A DNA stretch of 32,508 nt from Hydrogenophaga sp. (GTDB taxonomy: Bacteria > Pseudomonadota > Gammaproteobacteria > Burkholderiales > Burkholderiaceae_C), in the NCBI GenBank assembly GCA_016790705.1, contig JAEUOT010000029.1, positions 1 to 32,508 of the forward strand, in the 5' to 3' direction. The translations under genes were made by a program, and so were the position numbers. Positions 1-8,201 of this stretch are shown here, piece by piece. Each line of letters opens with the position of its first letter. The stretch's first letter is position 1. The notes beneath the pieces are model-generated. The model was not told the origin of the DNA and searched no databases. It was given only the letters and a program-made list of their open reading frames with translations.

Positions 1-957
1 CGGGGCCGGTGATCTGCTGAACAACGCCAGCGATGTGGATGGCAACCCGCTGAGCATCAGCGGCTTCGAAGTCGACGGCACCAGCTACACGGCGGGCCAG
101 ACGGCGACGATTGCCGGCGTGGGTGCGCTGACGATCAACGGATATGGCAGCTACAGCTTTGCGCCGGAGACCAAATACAACGGCCCTATCCCGGTGCCGA
201 CATACACGGTGACCGACGGAACGACCACCGACACCTCGACGCTGACACTGAACATCGCGTCTGCGAACGACGCGCCGGTGGATGGCAACGAGACGAACAC
301 GGTGACGGAGGACACGACGCTGACGGTGGCGGACGGCTCGGCCGGTGATCTGCTGAACAACGCCAGCGATGCGGATGGCGACACGCTGAGCATCACGCAG
401 TTTGTGGTCAACGGCACGACGTACACGGCGGGCAATGCGGCGACGATTGCGGGCGTGGGGACGCTGACAATCAACGGCAACGGCAGCTACAGCTTTGCAC
501 CGGCGGCCAACTACAACGGCCCGATCCCGGTGGCGACCTACACGGTCAGCGACGGCAACGGCGGCACCGCCACCTCCACGCTGACGCTGTCGATCACGGC
601 GGTCAACGACGCGCCGGTGGACGGCGACGAGACGAACACGGTGACGGAGGACACGACGCTGACGGTGACGGACGGTGGAGCCGGTGATCTGCTGAACAAC
701 GCCAGCGATGTGGACGGCAACCCGCTGAGCATCAGCGGCTTCGAAGTCAACGGCACCAGCTACACGGCGGGCCAGACGGCGACGATTGCGGGTGTGGGGA
801 CGCTGACGATCAACGGCAACGGCAGCTACAGCTTCGCGCCGGCGGCCAACTACACCGGCCCGATCCCGGTGGCGACCTACACGGTCAGCGACGGCAACGG
901 CGGCACCGACACCTCCACGCTGACGCTGTCGATGTCGGCGGTCAATGACGCGCCAGT
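1..957 (+). repeat. Near-identical tandem DNA repeats, about 336-339 bp, encoding adhesin domains
   Basis: The 20-base string GCCGGTGATCTGCTGAACAA starts at 5, 341 and 680, giving periods of 336 and 339 bp (112-113 codons). The surrounding sequence is also nearly the same between copies. Later adhesin repeats are diverged at DNA level, so only this 5' group looks recently duplicated or homogenised. The array probably continues upstream of the window. Confidence 0.85.
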
Positions 958-3900
958 GGCCACGGACAACGTCAAGACCACGGTTCAGGACGTGACGGTC
1001 GGCGGCAATGTGCTGACTGAAAACACCGGTGACGGTGTCGACAGCGATGTGGACGGGGACACTCTGGCGGTCAGCGGCTTCACGGTCGGTGGAACGACCT
1101 ACACGCCCGGCCAGACCGCCACGATTGCCGGCGTTGGCACGATCACGGTCAACGGCGACGGCAGCTACTCCTTCGACCCGGTGGCCGATTTTGTGGGAGA
1201 CACACCAGCCATCGTTTACACGGTCAGCGACGGTCATGGCGGCACCGACTCCGCGACGCTGACGATCACGGTCGAGCCGCTGAGCCAGACACCTTCCATC
1301 GTCGACGACAGCGCCACGACGCCCGAGAACACCCCGGTGACCATCGATGTGCTGGGCAATGACGATCCGGGCAGCGAAGGGCCTCTGACAATCACCGAAA
1401 TCAACGGCACGCCGATCTCGGCCGGCAACCCGGTCACGCTGACCGATCCGGTGACCGGCCTCCCGATCGGTGAGGTCAGCCTGAACGACGGCGGTAACGC
1501 CGATCCGACCGACGACGTCCTGGTGTTCACGCCGGTCCCCGGCTTCAACGGCCCCGTGGACTTCACGTACACCGTGGAAGACCAGTTGGGCAACCCCCTG
1601 GACGGACAGGTGAGCGTGGATGTGACACCGGTCAACGAACCGCCGGTGGCGACCAATGACAGCACCGTGACACCGACGAACACGCCGGTGACTGTCAATG
1701 TGCTGGGCAACGACGCGGATCCCGATGGCGACCCGCTGACGATCACCCAGATCAACGGTTCACCGATCATCGAGGGCGGGCCCGCTGTTTCGGTCCCCAA
1801 CGGCACCGTGGCGCTTGTCGGTGGTCAACTGGTGTTCACGCCAACGCCTGGCTACACCGGGAATGCGAATTTCCAGTACACCATCAAGGATCCCGCCGGT
1901 GTGACCGCTTCTGCCACGGTCACCGTGAAGGTCGGCGAACAGAACCAGCCGCCGGCGGCACAGAACGACACCAATTCGGTGGGTGAGGACGGAACCCTTG
2001 CCGTCAATGCCGCCAACGGTGTGATCCTCAACCCGGTGGGCAGGGACACCGACCTTAACGGAGACACCCTGTCGGTCAGCGCCGTCAATGGCGCCGGTGG
2101 CGACGTGGGTCAGCCCGTGATCGGTACCTACGGCACGCTGATCCTCAATCCGGACGGCAGCTACAGCTACACGCCGACCGCCGCCGCCCAGGCGCTGGGT
2201 CAAGGCCAGACGGCACAGGACGTGTTCACCTACACGGTCAGCGACCCGTCGGGCGCCACGGCGACCGCCACGCTCACGATCACCATCAACGGTGCCAACG
2301 ATGCGCCGGTCGCCGAAGACAACAGTGTCATCACGGCGCCGGACACCAACGTGTCGGGCAACCTGCTGACCGACGACCAGAACGGATCTGCGCCGGGTGG
2401 CGTGGATCGCGATCCGGACAGCGGCGACACCCTGCAGGTGTCCGGCTTCACGGTCGACGGCCTGACAGGGGTGATTGGCACGCCGCTGGTGATTCCCAAT
2501 GTGGGCTCGCTGACGGTGGGTGCCGATGGCAGCTACGTGTTCGATCCGGTCCCGGGCTTCGAGGGCGCCGTGCCGCCGGTGGTCTACACCATCAGCGACG
2601 GCCATGGCGGGACCGACAGTGCCACCTTGAGCCTCCTGGTGGACGCGGCGAACGACCCGCCGCAGGCGCAGAACGACAACGTGCGTGGTCAGGAAGATCA
2701 GCCGGTCACCTTCAATCCGCTGACGAACGACAGCGATCCCGAAGGCGAACCGCTGAAGATCACCGAGGTCAATGGTCAACCGATCGACACCACGCATCCG
2801 GTGACGATCAACGACCCGAGCACGGGCGATCCGATCGGCGTGCTGTCGATCAATCCGGATGGCACGTTGACGTTCACGCCCAACGAGAACTACAACACCA
2901 CCACCCCGATTCCGATCCGTTACACGATCGAGGATCCGCATGGCGAGACCGCCTCCGCCACGATCCGTCTGGTGGTCGACCCGGTCAATGACGACCCGGT
3001 CGCCACGGACAACGGACCAGTGCCGGTGACGCCGAACACACCGGTGTCGGGCAATGTGCTGGTCGATGACAGCGACGTGGACGGCGACCCGCTTGTGGTC
3101 ACTGGCTTCACGGTCGACACCAACGGTGACGGCACTCCTGAGCCATTCACTGCCGGACAGACCGCCACCATCACCGATGGCAACGGCAAGCCCATCGGCA
3201 CGCTGGTCATCGGGACGGACGGCACCTACACCTTCACGCCGGCCAACGGCTATGAAGGTCCGGTGCCCAGTGCGACCTACAGCATCAGCGACGGCAACGG
3301 CGGGACCGACTCTGCGGTTCTGAGCTTTGGTGATGTGCCTGCGGTACCGCCGGCACCCGCCCCGGCACCCGCCCCGGCACCCGAGCCGCCCGCGCCACCG
3401 GCCCCCCCGGTGGACGAGACGCGCCCGACCTGGCCGGCCAACCCGCCGGCGCCGCAGGCCCCGGTCAGCCTGCCGACGCCTGAACCTGCTGCGTTGCACG
3501 TCCTGTACGCCGTGGCAGATTCGCACAGCGAGAGCGGTCTGACGAGCTCGCTGCTGGACGGAGGTGCGCAAGCCGGTGTGGCGCTGGTGGGCGAAGCCCA
3601 GGCCCAGTTGCCTGACAGTTTGCTGTTCGCCAACAACACGCACGGCGAAAACATCGCACTGATCCGCGAACGCGGTCGTGGCGAGCTGCAGCCGGTGCGT
3701 CCGGACCTCTATGTCCAGCTGGCGGTTCGTCACCAGCCGATCTCCACCGATCCGAGCCTGTGGGTGCAGCACGCCGTGCGCGCTTCCCAACTGGAGTCGA
3801 TGGTCCGTGGCGCGTCCCTGGAGTCGAACAACTCGGCAACGCCTGGCTACTCGACCATGATCGATCCGTTTGCCCTGGGCGCGCCGCGTCCTGGTACCGC

Positions 3901-4126
3901 GGACGTCAAGGTCGCCGAGGTCGAGGTGAAGGACAAGGCACAGGAGGTGGCCGCCAAGCCAGCGCCTGAGCCGGTCGTGAAGCCGGAGGCTGTCAAGGCC
4001 GAGGTTGCCGACAAGGCGATCGAAAAGCCCCGTGCAGCGGTCGGTCTCCGGAACCAGCTCCAACGTTTTGCCAAGGATCGCGCGATCAGCGCCCGCCCCA
4101 TCACCCGTTCCACTGTCACCAGCTGA
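2..4126 (+). CDS. Giant repeat adhesin, C-terminal part (VCBS/cadherin-like repeats), 5' end outside window
   Basis: This is the 3' portion of a very large surface or secreted adhesin; the frame is open to the left edge and stops at 4126. About ten tandem Ig-like (VCBS/tandem-95/cadherin-like) repeats of about 110 residues fill the first ~1,095 residues. Boundaries are marked by VNDAPV or ANDAPV-type motifs, and D-x-D-GD-type acidic stretches look suited to calcium binding. A Pro-Ala linker (3346-3420) follows, then about 250 residues without repeats, ending in an Ala/Lys/Glu/Val-rich tail. I see no RTX nonapeptides. Family knowledge: such proteins are usually exported by type I systems and mediate adhesion or biofilm formation. 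The next genes encode an outer-membrane channel and adaptor proteins on the same strand, so export by that operon is a reasonable inference. The total protein size cannot be judged here. Confidence 0.9.
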   Translation, partial: GAGDLLNNASDVDGNPLSISGFEVDGTSYTAGQTATIAGVGALTINGYGSYSFAPETKYNGPIPVPTYTVTDGTTTDTSTLTLNIASANDAPVDGNETNTVTEDTTLTVADGSAGDLLNNASDADGDTLSITQFVVNGTTYTAGNAATIAGVGTLTINGNGSYSFAPAANYNGPIPVATYTVSDGNGGTATSTLTLSITAVNDAPVDGDETNTVTEDTTLTVTDGGAGDLLNNASDVDGNPLSISGFEVNGTSYTAGQTATIAGVGTLTINGNGSYSFAPAANYTGPIPVATYTVSDGNGGTDTSTLTLSMSAVNDAPVATDNVKTTVQDVTVGGNVLTENTGDGVDSDVDGDTLAVSGFTVGGTTYTPGQTATIAGVGTITVNGDGSYSFDPVADFVGDTPAIVYTVSDGHGGTDSATLTITVEPLSQTPSIVDDSATTPENTPVTIDVLGNDDPGSEGPLTITEINGTPISAGNPVTLTDPVTGLPIGEVSLNDGGNADPTDDVLVFTPVPGFNGPVDFTYTVEDQLGNPLDGQVSVDVTPVNEPPVATNDSTVTPTNTPVTVNVLGNDADPDGDPLTITQINGSPIIEGGPAVSVPNGTVALVGGQLVFTPTPGYTGNANFQYTIKDPAGVTASATVTVKVGEQNQPPAAQNDTNSVGEDGTLAVNAANGVILNPVGRDTDLNGDTLSVSAVNGAGGDVGQPVIGTYGTLILNPDGSYSYTPTAAAQALGQGQTAQDVFTYTVSDPSGATATATLTITINGANDAPVAEDNSVITAPDTNVSGNLLTDDQNGSAPGGVDRDPDSGDTLQVSGFTVDGLTGVIGTPLVIPNVGSLTVGADGSYVFDPVPGFEGAVPPVVYTISDGHGGTDSATLSLLVDAANDPPQAQNDNVRGQEDQPVTFNPLTNDSDPEGEPLKITEVNGQPIDTTHPVTINDPSTGDPIGVLSINPDGTLTFTPNENYNTTTPIPIRYTIEDPHGETASATIRLVVDPVNDDPVATDNGPVPVTPNTPVSGNVLVDDSDVDGDPLVVTGFTVDTNGDGTPEPFTAGQTATITDGNGKPIGTLVIGTDGTYTFTPANGYEGPVPSATYSISDGNGGTDSAVLSFGDVPAVPPAPAPAPAPAPEPPAPPAPPVDETRPTWPANPPAPQAPVSLPTPEPAALHVLYAVADSHSESGLTSSLLDGGAQAGVALVGEAQAQLPDSLLFANNTHGENIALIRERGRGELQPVRPDLYVQLAVRHQPISTDPSLWVQHAVRASQLESMVRGASLESNNSATPGYSTMIDPFALGAPRPGTADVKVAEVEVKDKAQEVAAKPAPEPVVKPEAVKAEVADKAIEKPRAAVGLRNQLQRFAKDRAISARPITRSTVTS
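3346..3420 (+). repeat. Pro-Ala-rich linker repeat in adhesin
   Basis: A short run of alternating Ala-Pro codons (GCACCCGCCCCG units) separates the last Ig-like repeat from the non-repetitive C-terminal region. It probably acts as an extended spacer near the cell surface or as a hinge ahead of the export/processing region. Confidence 0.7.
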
Positions 4127-4152
4127 ACTACATTCTCAAAGAGGACTTCAAC

Positions 4153-6030
4153 ATGAACACACAAAAAATGACCTTCTCCGGCGCAGTCCAGCTGCTGCCG
4201 CGCACGCTGGTGGCATTGGCGGTGACAGCCGTGGTGGCGGGTTGCTCGGTGACCCCGAAGGCCATCACCGCCGACGAGGTCCGTGACCGTGTGAAATCGG
4301 ACACCGCCCGCATGTACGTTGACCAGGCGCCGATCGCCGGCCCGATCACGATGGAAGAGGCTGTGGCCCGTGCGCTCAAGTACAACCTGGACTACCGCCT
4401 CAAGAAGATGGAGTCGGCGCTGGCATTGGGCCTGACCGACTACGCCAGCTACGACATGCTGCCGCAGATGGTCGCCTCGGCGGGTTACCGTCATCGCAGC
4501 AACGACTCGGGCGGCGTGAGCGTCGGTATCCTGGACGGCGAGATTTCCGAGCGCCCGACCACCTCCGACGAGCGCAATCGCACCCTGCGCGGCATCGAGT
4601 TTTCGTGGAACGTTCTGGACTTCGGTGTGTCCTACTACCGCGCCCGCCAGCAGGGTGATCAGTTCCTGATCGCCGAAGAGCGTCGCCGCAAGGTGGTGCA
4701 GAACCTGCTGCAGGATGTGCGTGCCGCCTACTGGCGCGCCCTGGGCGCCCAGCGTCTGAACGCACAGGCCGACGAAGTGCTGCAACGCGCCTCGCTGGCG
4801 CTGAACCGTTCGCGTGAAGCCGAAACCCAGAAGATCATCGCCCCCGGTCTCGCGCTGGCCTATCAGCGCGCGCTGCTGGACGCGACGACCCTGCTCAACC
4901 AGCGCCGCCAGGACCTGGAGTTCGCCAAGCGTGAACTCGCCGCCCTGATGAACGTGCCGCCTGGCGTCGACTTCAAGGTCGCCGAAGCCAACGAAACCGT
5001 GCTTCCCGGCGTGCCGCGCGACGTGACCAAGCTGGAAGAAATGGCGCTGCTGCAGCGGCCCGAACTGCGCGAGGAAGATTTCCGCAAGCGCATCACCGCC
5101 GACGAAGCGCGCAAGCAGATCCTCGGCTTGCTGCCGGGCATCACGCTCAACTATGGTCGCAAGTACGACTCCAACGTCTTCACCTACAACAACAACTGGT
5201 CTGAAGGCGGCGTGAGCCTGGCCTGGAACCTGATGCGCCTGGTGTCCCTGCCGGCGATGCAGGACGCGCAGAAGTACCAGGAATCCACCGACGAAGCCCG
5301 TCGCATGGCGCTGTCCATGGCCATCCTGACGCAGACCCGCGTGAGCGCCGAACGCTATCGCATGGCGCTGGAGGACTTCAAGCTGGCCGATCAGGCGGCC
5401 CAGGTGGACACCCGTCTGGCGGCCTTCACCAAAGCCTCCGTGACCGCCAAGCTCGACAGCGAACTCGAAGCCATCCGCACCCAGGCACGCGCCGTGCTCG
5501 GCGCCTACCAGCGAGCCAATGCGTATGCGAACGCTCACATTGCGTTCGGTCGCCTCTACAACACCCTGGGCTTTGACCCCATTGCCGACGACTTCGATGG
5601 CAATGAGCTGCCCAAGCTGACCGAGCGCATCAAGGCCCACATGCAGGCCACCGAGAAGGACGCCTTCGCCCTGTCGTCGAACCTGTTTGGCCACGCGGCT
5701 TCCGTGAACGTCAATCTGGCCGGCATTCAGGACCCGGTGCAACAGGTGCGCATGAAGGCCCTGGTCACCGAAATGCTGGGTCGCCACAACATCACCACCG
5801 ATGCCAAGGACGGCGTGCCGCTCAAGTTGGAGTTCGTTTCGACCGAAAGCAATGGTGTGGAGAAGGCCTCCTGGACCCTCAAGCTCACGGACGAAGCGGG
5901 TAACCCGCAGCAAGCCAGGTTTGCGACTACCATTCCGGCCAACGCCCGTGCCTCCGTCTACGAGTCGAGCCTGATGGCTGCACTCAATGCCAATCTTGGC
6001 GACATCAAATCCTGGCTGAATGTTGACTGA
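4153..6030 (+). CDS. TolC-like outer-membrane efflux lipoprotein with C-terminal extension
   Basis: Predicted outer-membrane channel of the OEP/TolC family. The 625-residue product begins with a lipoprotein signal peptide: charged N-terminus, hydrophobic stretch, lipobox VVAGC with Cys31. The body is long amphipathic helices with two OEP-type repeats (roughly residues 65-270 and 275-470), including the typical ARQQGDQ and RPELREEDFRKR segments. About 150 further residues after the second repeat (~475-625) are not a usual part of TolC and end in what looks like a small alpha/beta domain. An AGAGGA ribosome-binding sequence lies before ATG 4153, 26 bp after the adhesin stop. The stop overlaps the next gene by 11 bp. 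The context implies it is the outer-membrane exit for the adhesin. Confidence 0.88.
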   Translation: MNTQKMTFSGAVQLLPRTLVALAVTAVVAGCSVTPKAITADEVRDRVKSDTARMYVDQAPIAGPITMEEAVARALKYNLDYRLKKMESALALGLTDYASYDMLPQMVASAGYRHRSNDSGGVSVGILDGEISERPTTSDERNRTLRGIEFSWNVLDFGVSYYRARQQGDQFLIAEERRRKVVQNLLQDVRAAYWRALGAQRLNAQADEVLQRASLALNRSREAETQKIIAPGLALAYQRALLDATTLLNQRRQDLEFAKRELAALMNVPPGVDFKVAEANETVLPGVPRDVTKLEEMALLQRPELREEDFRKRITADEARKQILGLLPGITLNYGRKYDSNVFTYNNNWSEGGVSLAWNLMRLVSLPAMQDAQKYQESTDEARRMALSMAILTQTRVSAERYRMALEDFKLADQAAQVDTRLAAFTKASVTAKLDSELEAIRTQARAVLGAYQRANAYANAHIAFGRLYNTLGFDPIADDFDGNELPKLTERIKAHMQATEKDAFALSSNLFGHAASVNVNLAGIQDPVQQVRMKALVTEMLGRHNITTDAKDGVPLKLEFVSTESNGVEKASWTLKLTDEAGNPQQARFATTIPANARASVYESSLMAALNANLGDIKSWLNVD

Positions 6031-6868
6031 TCTTTCCTTCCGTCGTGTCCTGCGCGCCAGTGGCGTCGCAGCCCTTCTGTCCGGTACCGCCGTCCTGACG
6101 GCGTTTGCACAGACGCCCCCTGCCGCCAAGGCGCCCGCTGCGGCGCCGGCAGCGGCGGCGCCAGCCAAGGCAGCGACGCCAGCCGTCGCTGCTGCGGCGA
6201 CCTCCGAGTCGTCCATTCGCGTGCTGGTGTTGCCGGCGGGCGAGACGGTGCTGGCCAGTCCGGTGCCGGGACGTATCGCCAAGCTCCATGTCGGGCTGGG
6301 CGTGCCGTTCAGGCAGGGTGACGTGCTGGTGTCCATGGATTGCGACGAGCCTCAGGCGCGGCTGGCCATGGCCAAGGCCGACCAGGCCTCGGCCACGGAT
6401 CAGTACGAGGCCAAACTGCGCATGCAGGGCCTGGACCAGGCCAGCGACGTCGAGGTGGCGCTGGCCGCCAGCGCGGTGGCCAAAGCCAAGGCTCAGGTCG
6501 AGCTGTACAAGTACCAGATCTCGCAGTGTTCGATTCGGGCACCGTGGGACGGACGCACCGCCAAGCTGCACGTCCGCAGTTTCATGACCGTGACCGCCGG
6601 CCAGCCGCTGCTGGACCTGGTGCGCAGCGGCCTGTTGCTGATGAAGCTCAATGTGCCTTCCAGCTGGATTTCGACCCTGAAAATGGGCCAGACCTTCGAT
6701 GTGGCGATCGACGAGACCGGCAAGACCTATCCGGCCATGGTGCATCGCATCAACGGCCGGGTCGACCCGGTGAGCCAGACCATCGAGCTGGAGGCCACCA
6801 TGACCAAGTCCTACCCGGATCTGCTGCCCGGCATGAGCGGCGTCGCGAAATTCACCGGCATGCGCTGA
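6020..6868 (+). CDS. Periplasmic adaptor subunit, HlyD/RND-type membrane fusion protein
   Basis: The 282-residue protein starts inside the end of the channel gene (ATG at 6020, upstream stop ending at 6030), which suggests translational coupling. A Sec signal peptide is visible (arginines, hydrophobic core, AFA-Q cleavage near residue 30), followed by an Ala-Pro-rich low-complexity linker. The body has the biotinyl/lipoyl-like half-motifs (LASPVPGRIAKLHVGLG...DVLVSMD and SIRAPWDGRTAKLHVR), a short alpha hairpin and a beta-barrel region with DPVSQTIELEA, typical of MFP/HlyD adaptors. The hairpin is short compared with drug-efflux MFPs. It probably bridges an inner-membrane partner to the TolC-like channel. 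Confidence 0.88.
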   Translation: MLTDLSFRRVLRASGVAALLSGTAVLTAFAQTPPAAKAPAAAPAAAAPAKAATPAVAAAATSESSIRVLVLPAGETVLASPVPGRIAKLHVGLGVPFRQGDVLVSMDCDEPQARLAMAKADQASATDQYEAKLRMQGLDQASDVEVALAASAVAKAKAQVELYKYQISQCSIRAPWDGRTAKLHVRSFMTVTAGQPLLDLVRSGLLLMKLNVPSSWISTLKMGQTFDVAIDETGKTYPAMVHRINGRVDPVSQTIELEATMTKSYPDLLPGMSGVAKFTGMR

Positions 6869-6875
6869 GCCTGGC

Positions 6876-8201
6876 ATGAGCAACGCGACGGATCTGGAGA
6901 TCCTGCTCCAGATCGAGACCCGGGCCCTGGAGGCCTCGACGGTGGCGGCCTTGCGCTTCACCATCGTCAACGAAACGCATGCCCTGACGCCGTATCGGCA
7001 GGCGGTGATGTTCGAGCTCGACGGGGGTAGTTACCGGCTGGTGGCTGCCTCCGGGCTGGTGAGCGTGGCCAACGATTCGCCGTTCGCCGTCTGGATCAGC
7101 CGTTTCGCTCGGCATCTGCCCAAGGACGGCGCCATTCACCGCCTGGAGATCGGCGACGCCTCGCCCGAGGACGCCGCCGGCTGGAGCGAATGGTTGCCCG
7201 AGCATCTGGTGCTGGTGCCGCTGCGCAACCGCAAGGGCGAGGCCACGGCGCTGGTGCTCTATGCCTCGGAGAACCCGTGGAGCGACCGCGACTGCGAGTT
7301 GCTCGGGCGCCTGCACGCCACCTACGGCTATTGCTTCGAGGGCATGAAGCAGACAGCGCCCGACCGCTGGCACTGGGTGCGACCGCTGTTCAAGAAACGC
7401 AATCGCTGGATCGTGGCGGGGGCGCTGCTGCTGGGCCTCTTCCTGCCGGTGCGTCTGTCGGTGCTGGCGCCGGCCGAAGTGGTGGCCCTCAACGCCATGG
7501 CGGTCGCCGCACCGCAGGATGGGGTGGTCGGATCGTTTGCCGTGGCGCCGAACGCGCGCGTGAAGGCGGGGGATCTGCTGTTTTCCCTGGACGACTCGTC
7601 GCTGCTGAACCGGCTGCAGATTGCCCGCAAGGCGCTGGAGGTGGCACAGGCAGATGCGCATATCGCCCAGCAGAGGGCCTTCGACGACGTCAAGAGCAAG
7701 GCCGATGTGGCGGTCGCCCTGGGGCGGGTGCGGGAAAAGGAGGCGGAGCTGGCCTCGGTCGAGACGCAGGCGCAACGCGTGGAAGTGCGCGCGGAGCACG
7801 ACGGCATCGCGATCTTCTCGGACACCAACGACTGGATCGGGCGTCCGGTCCAGACGGGCGAGCGGGTGATGCAACTGGCGCAGCCCGAGGACGGTGGCAT
7901 CCAGGTCTGGCTGGCGGTCGCCGACGCGATCAACCTGGAGCCCGGTGCGCCGGTGAAGCTGTTCCTGCACACGGAACCGCTGAGTCCGCGTTCGGGTACC
8001 TTGATGGAAGCGAGCTACCAGCCCATCCTCAGTCCCGACAACGTGGCTTCCTACAAATTGCGGGCGCGCTTTGAAGAAGGCAGCGAATTGCCCCGCATCG
8101 GCCTGCGCGGCACGGCACGCATCTCGGGAGACTGGGTGCTGCTGGGCTATTACCTGTTCCGCCGTCCGCTGGCCCACCTGAGGGAATGGAGCGGCCTGTG
8201 A
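6876..8201 (+). CDS. GAF-like / transmembrane / HlyD-type adaptor protein
   Basis: The 441-residue protein has an unusual order. Residues ~1-155 look like a cytoplasmic GAF-type domain (alpha/beta pattern, LVLVPLRNRKGEATALVLY). A single transmembrane helix follows at ~178-194 (WIVAGALLLGLFLPV). Residues ~195-441 form a HlyD-like periplasmic part with the lipoyl-like half-motif AAPQDGVVGSFAVAPNARVKAGDLLFSLD, a helical hairpin (~225-290) and a beta-barrel segment (RSGTLMEASYQPIL). It starts 7 bp after the adaptor gene and overlaps the M50 gene by 16 bp. The GAF label rests on pattern only. An N-terminal cytoplasmic sensor on an adaptor suggests regulation of assembly or secretion by an internal signal. 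Confidence 0.78.
   Translation: MSNATDLEILLQIETRALEASTVAALRFTIVNETHALTPYRQAVMFELDGGSYRLVAASGLVSVANDSPFAVWISRFARHLPKDGAIHRLEIGDASPEDAAGWSEWLPEHLVLVPLRNRKGEATALVLYASENPWSDRDCELLGRLHATYGYCFEGMKQTAPDRWHWVRPLFKKRNRWIVAGALLLGLFLPVRLSVLAPAEVVALNAMAVAAPQDGVVGSFAVAPNARVKAGDLLFSLDDSSLLNRLQIARKALEVAQADAHIAQQRAFDDVKSKADVAVALGRVREKEAELASVETQAQRVEVRAEHDGIAIFSDTNDWIGRPVQTGERVMQLAQPEDGGIQVWLAVADAINLEPGAPVKLFLHTEPLSPRSGTLMEASYQPILSPDNVASYKLRARFEEGSELPRIGLRGTARISGDWVLLGYYLFRRPLAHLREWSGL

Noticed and set aside
1760-4063. Very long open frame antisense to the adhesin gene (767 codons)
   Set aside because: It lies opposite a clear repeat-domain coding frame; its Arg/His/Gly-rich composition is what a GC-rich gene's complement gives.
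3847-6336. Long antisense open frame (829 codons) across the channel gene
   Set aside because: It spans three real genes on the other strand and has no recognisable domains.
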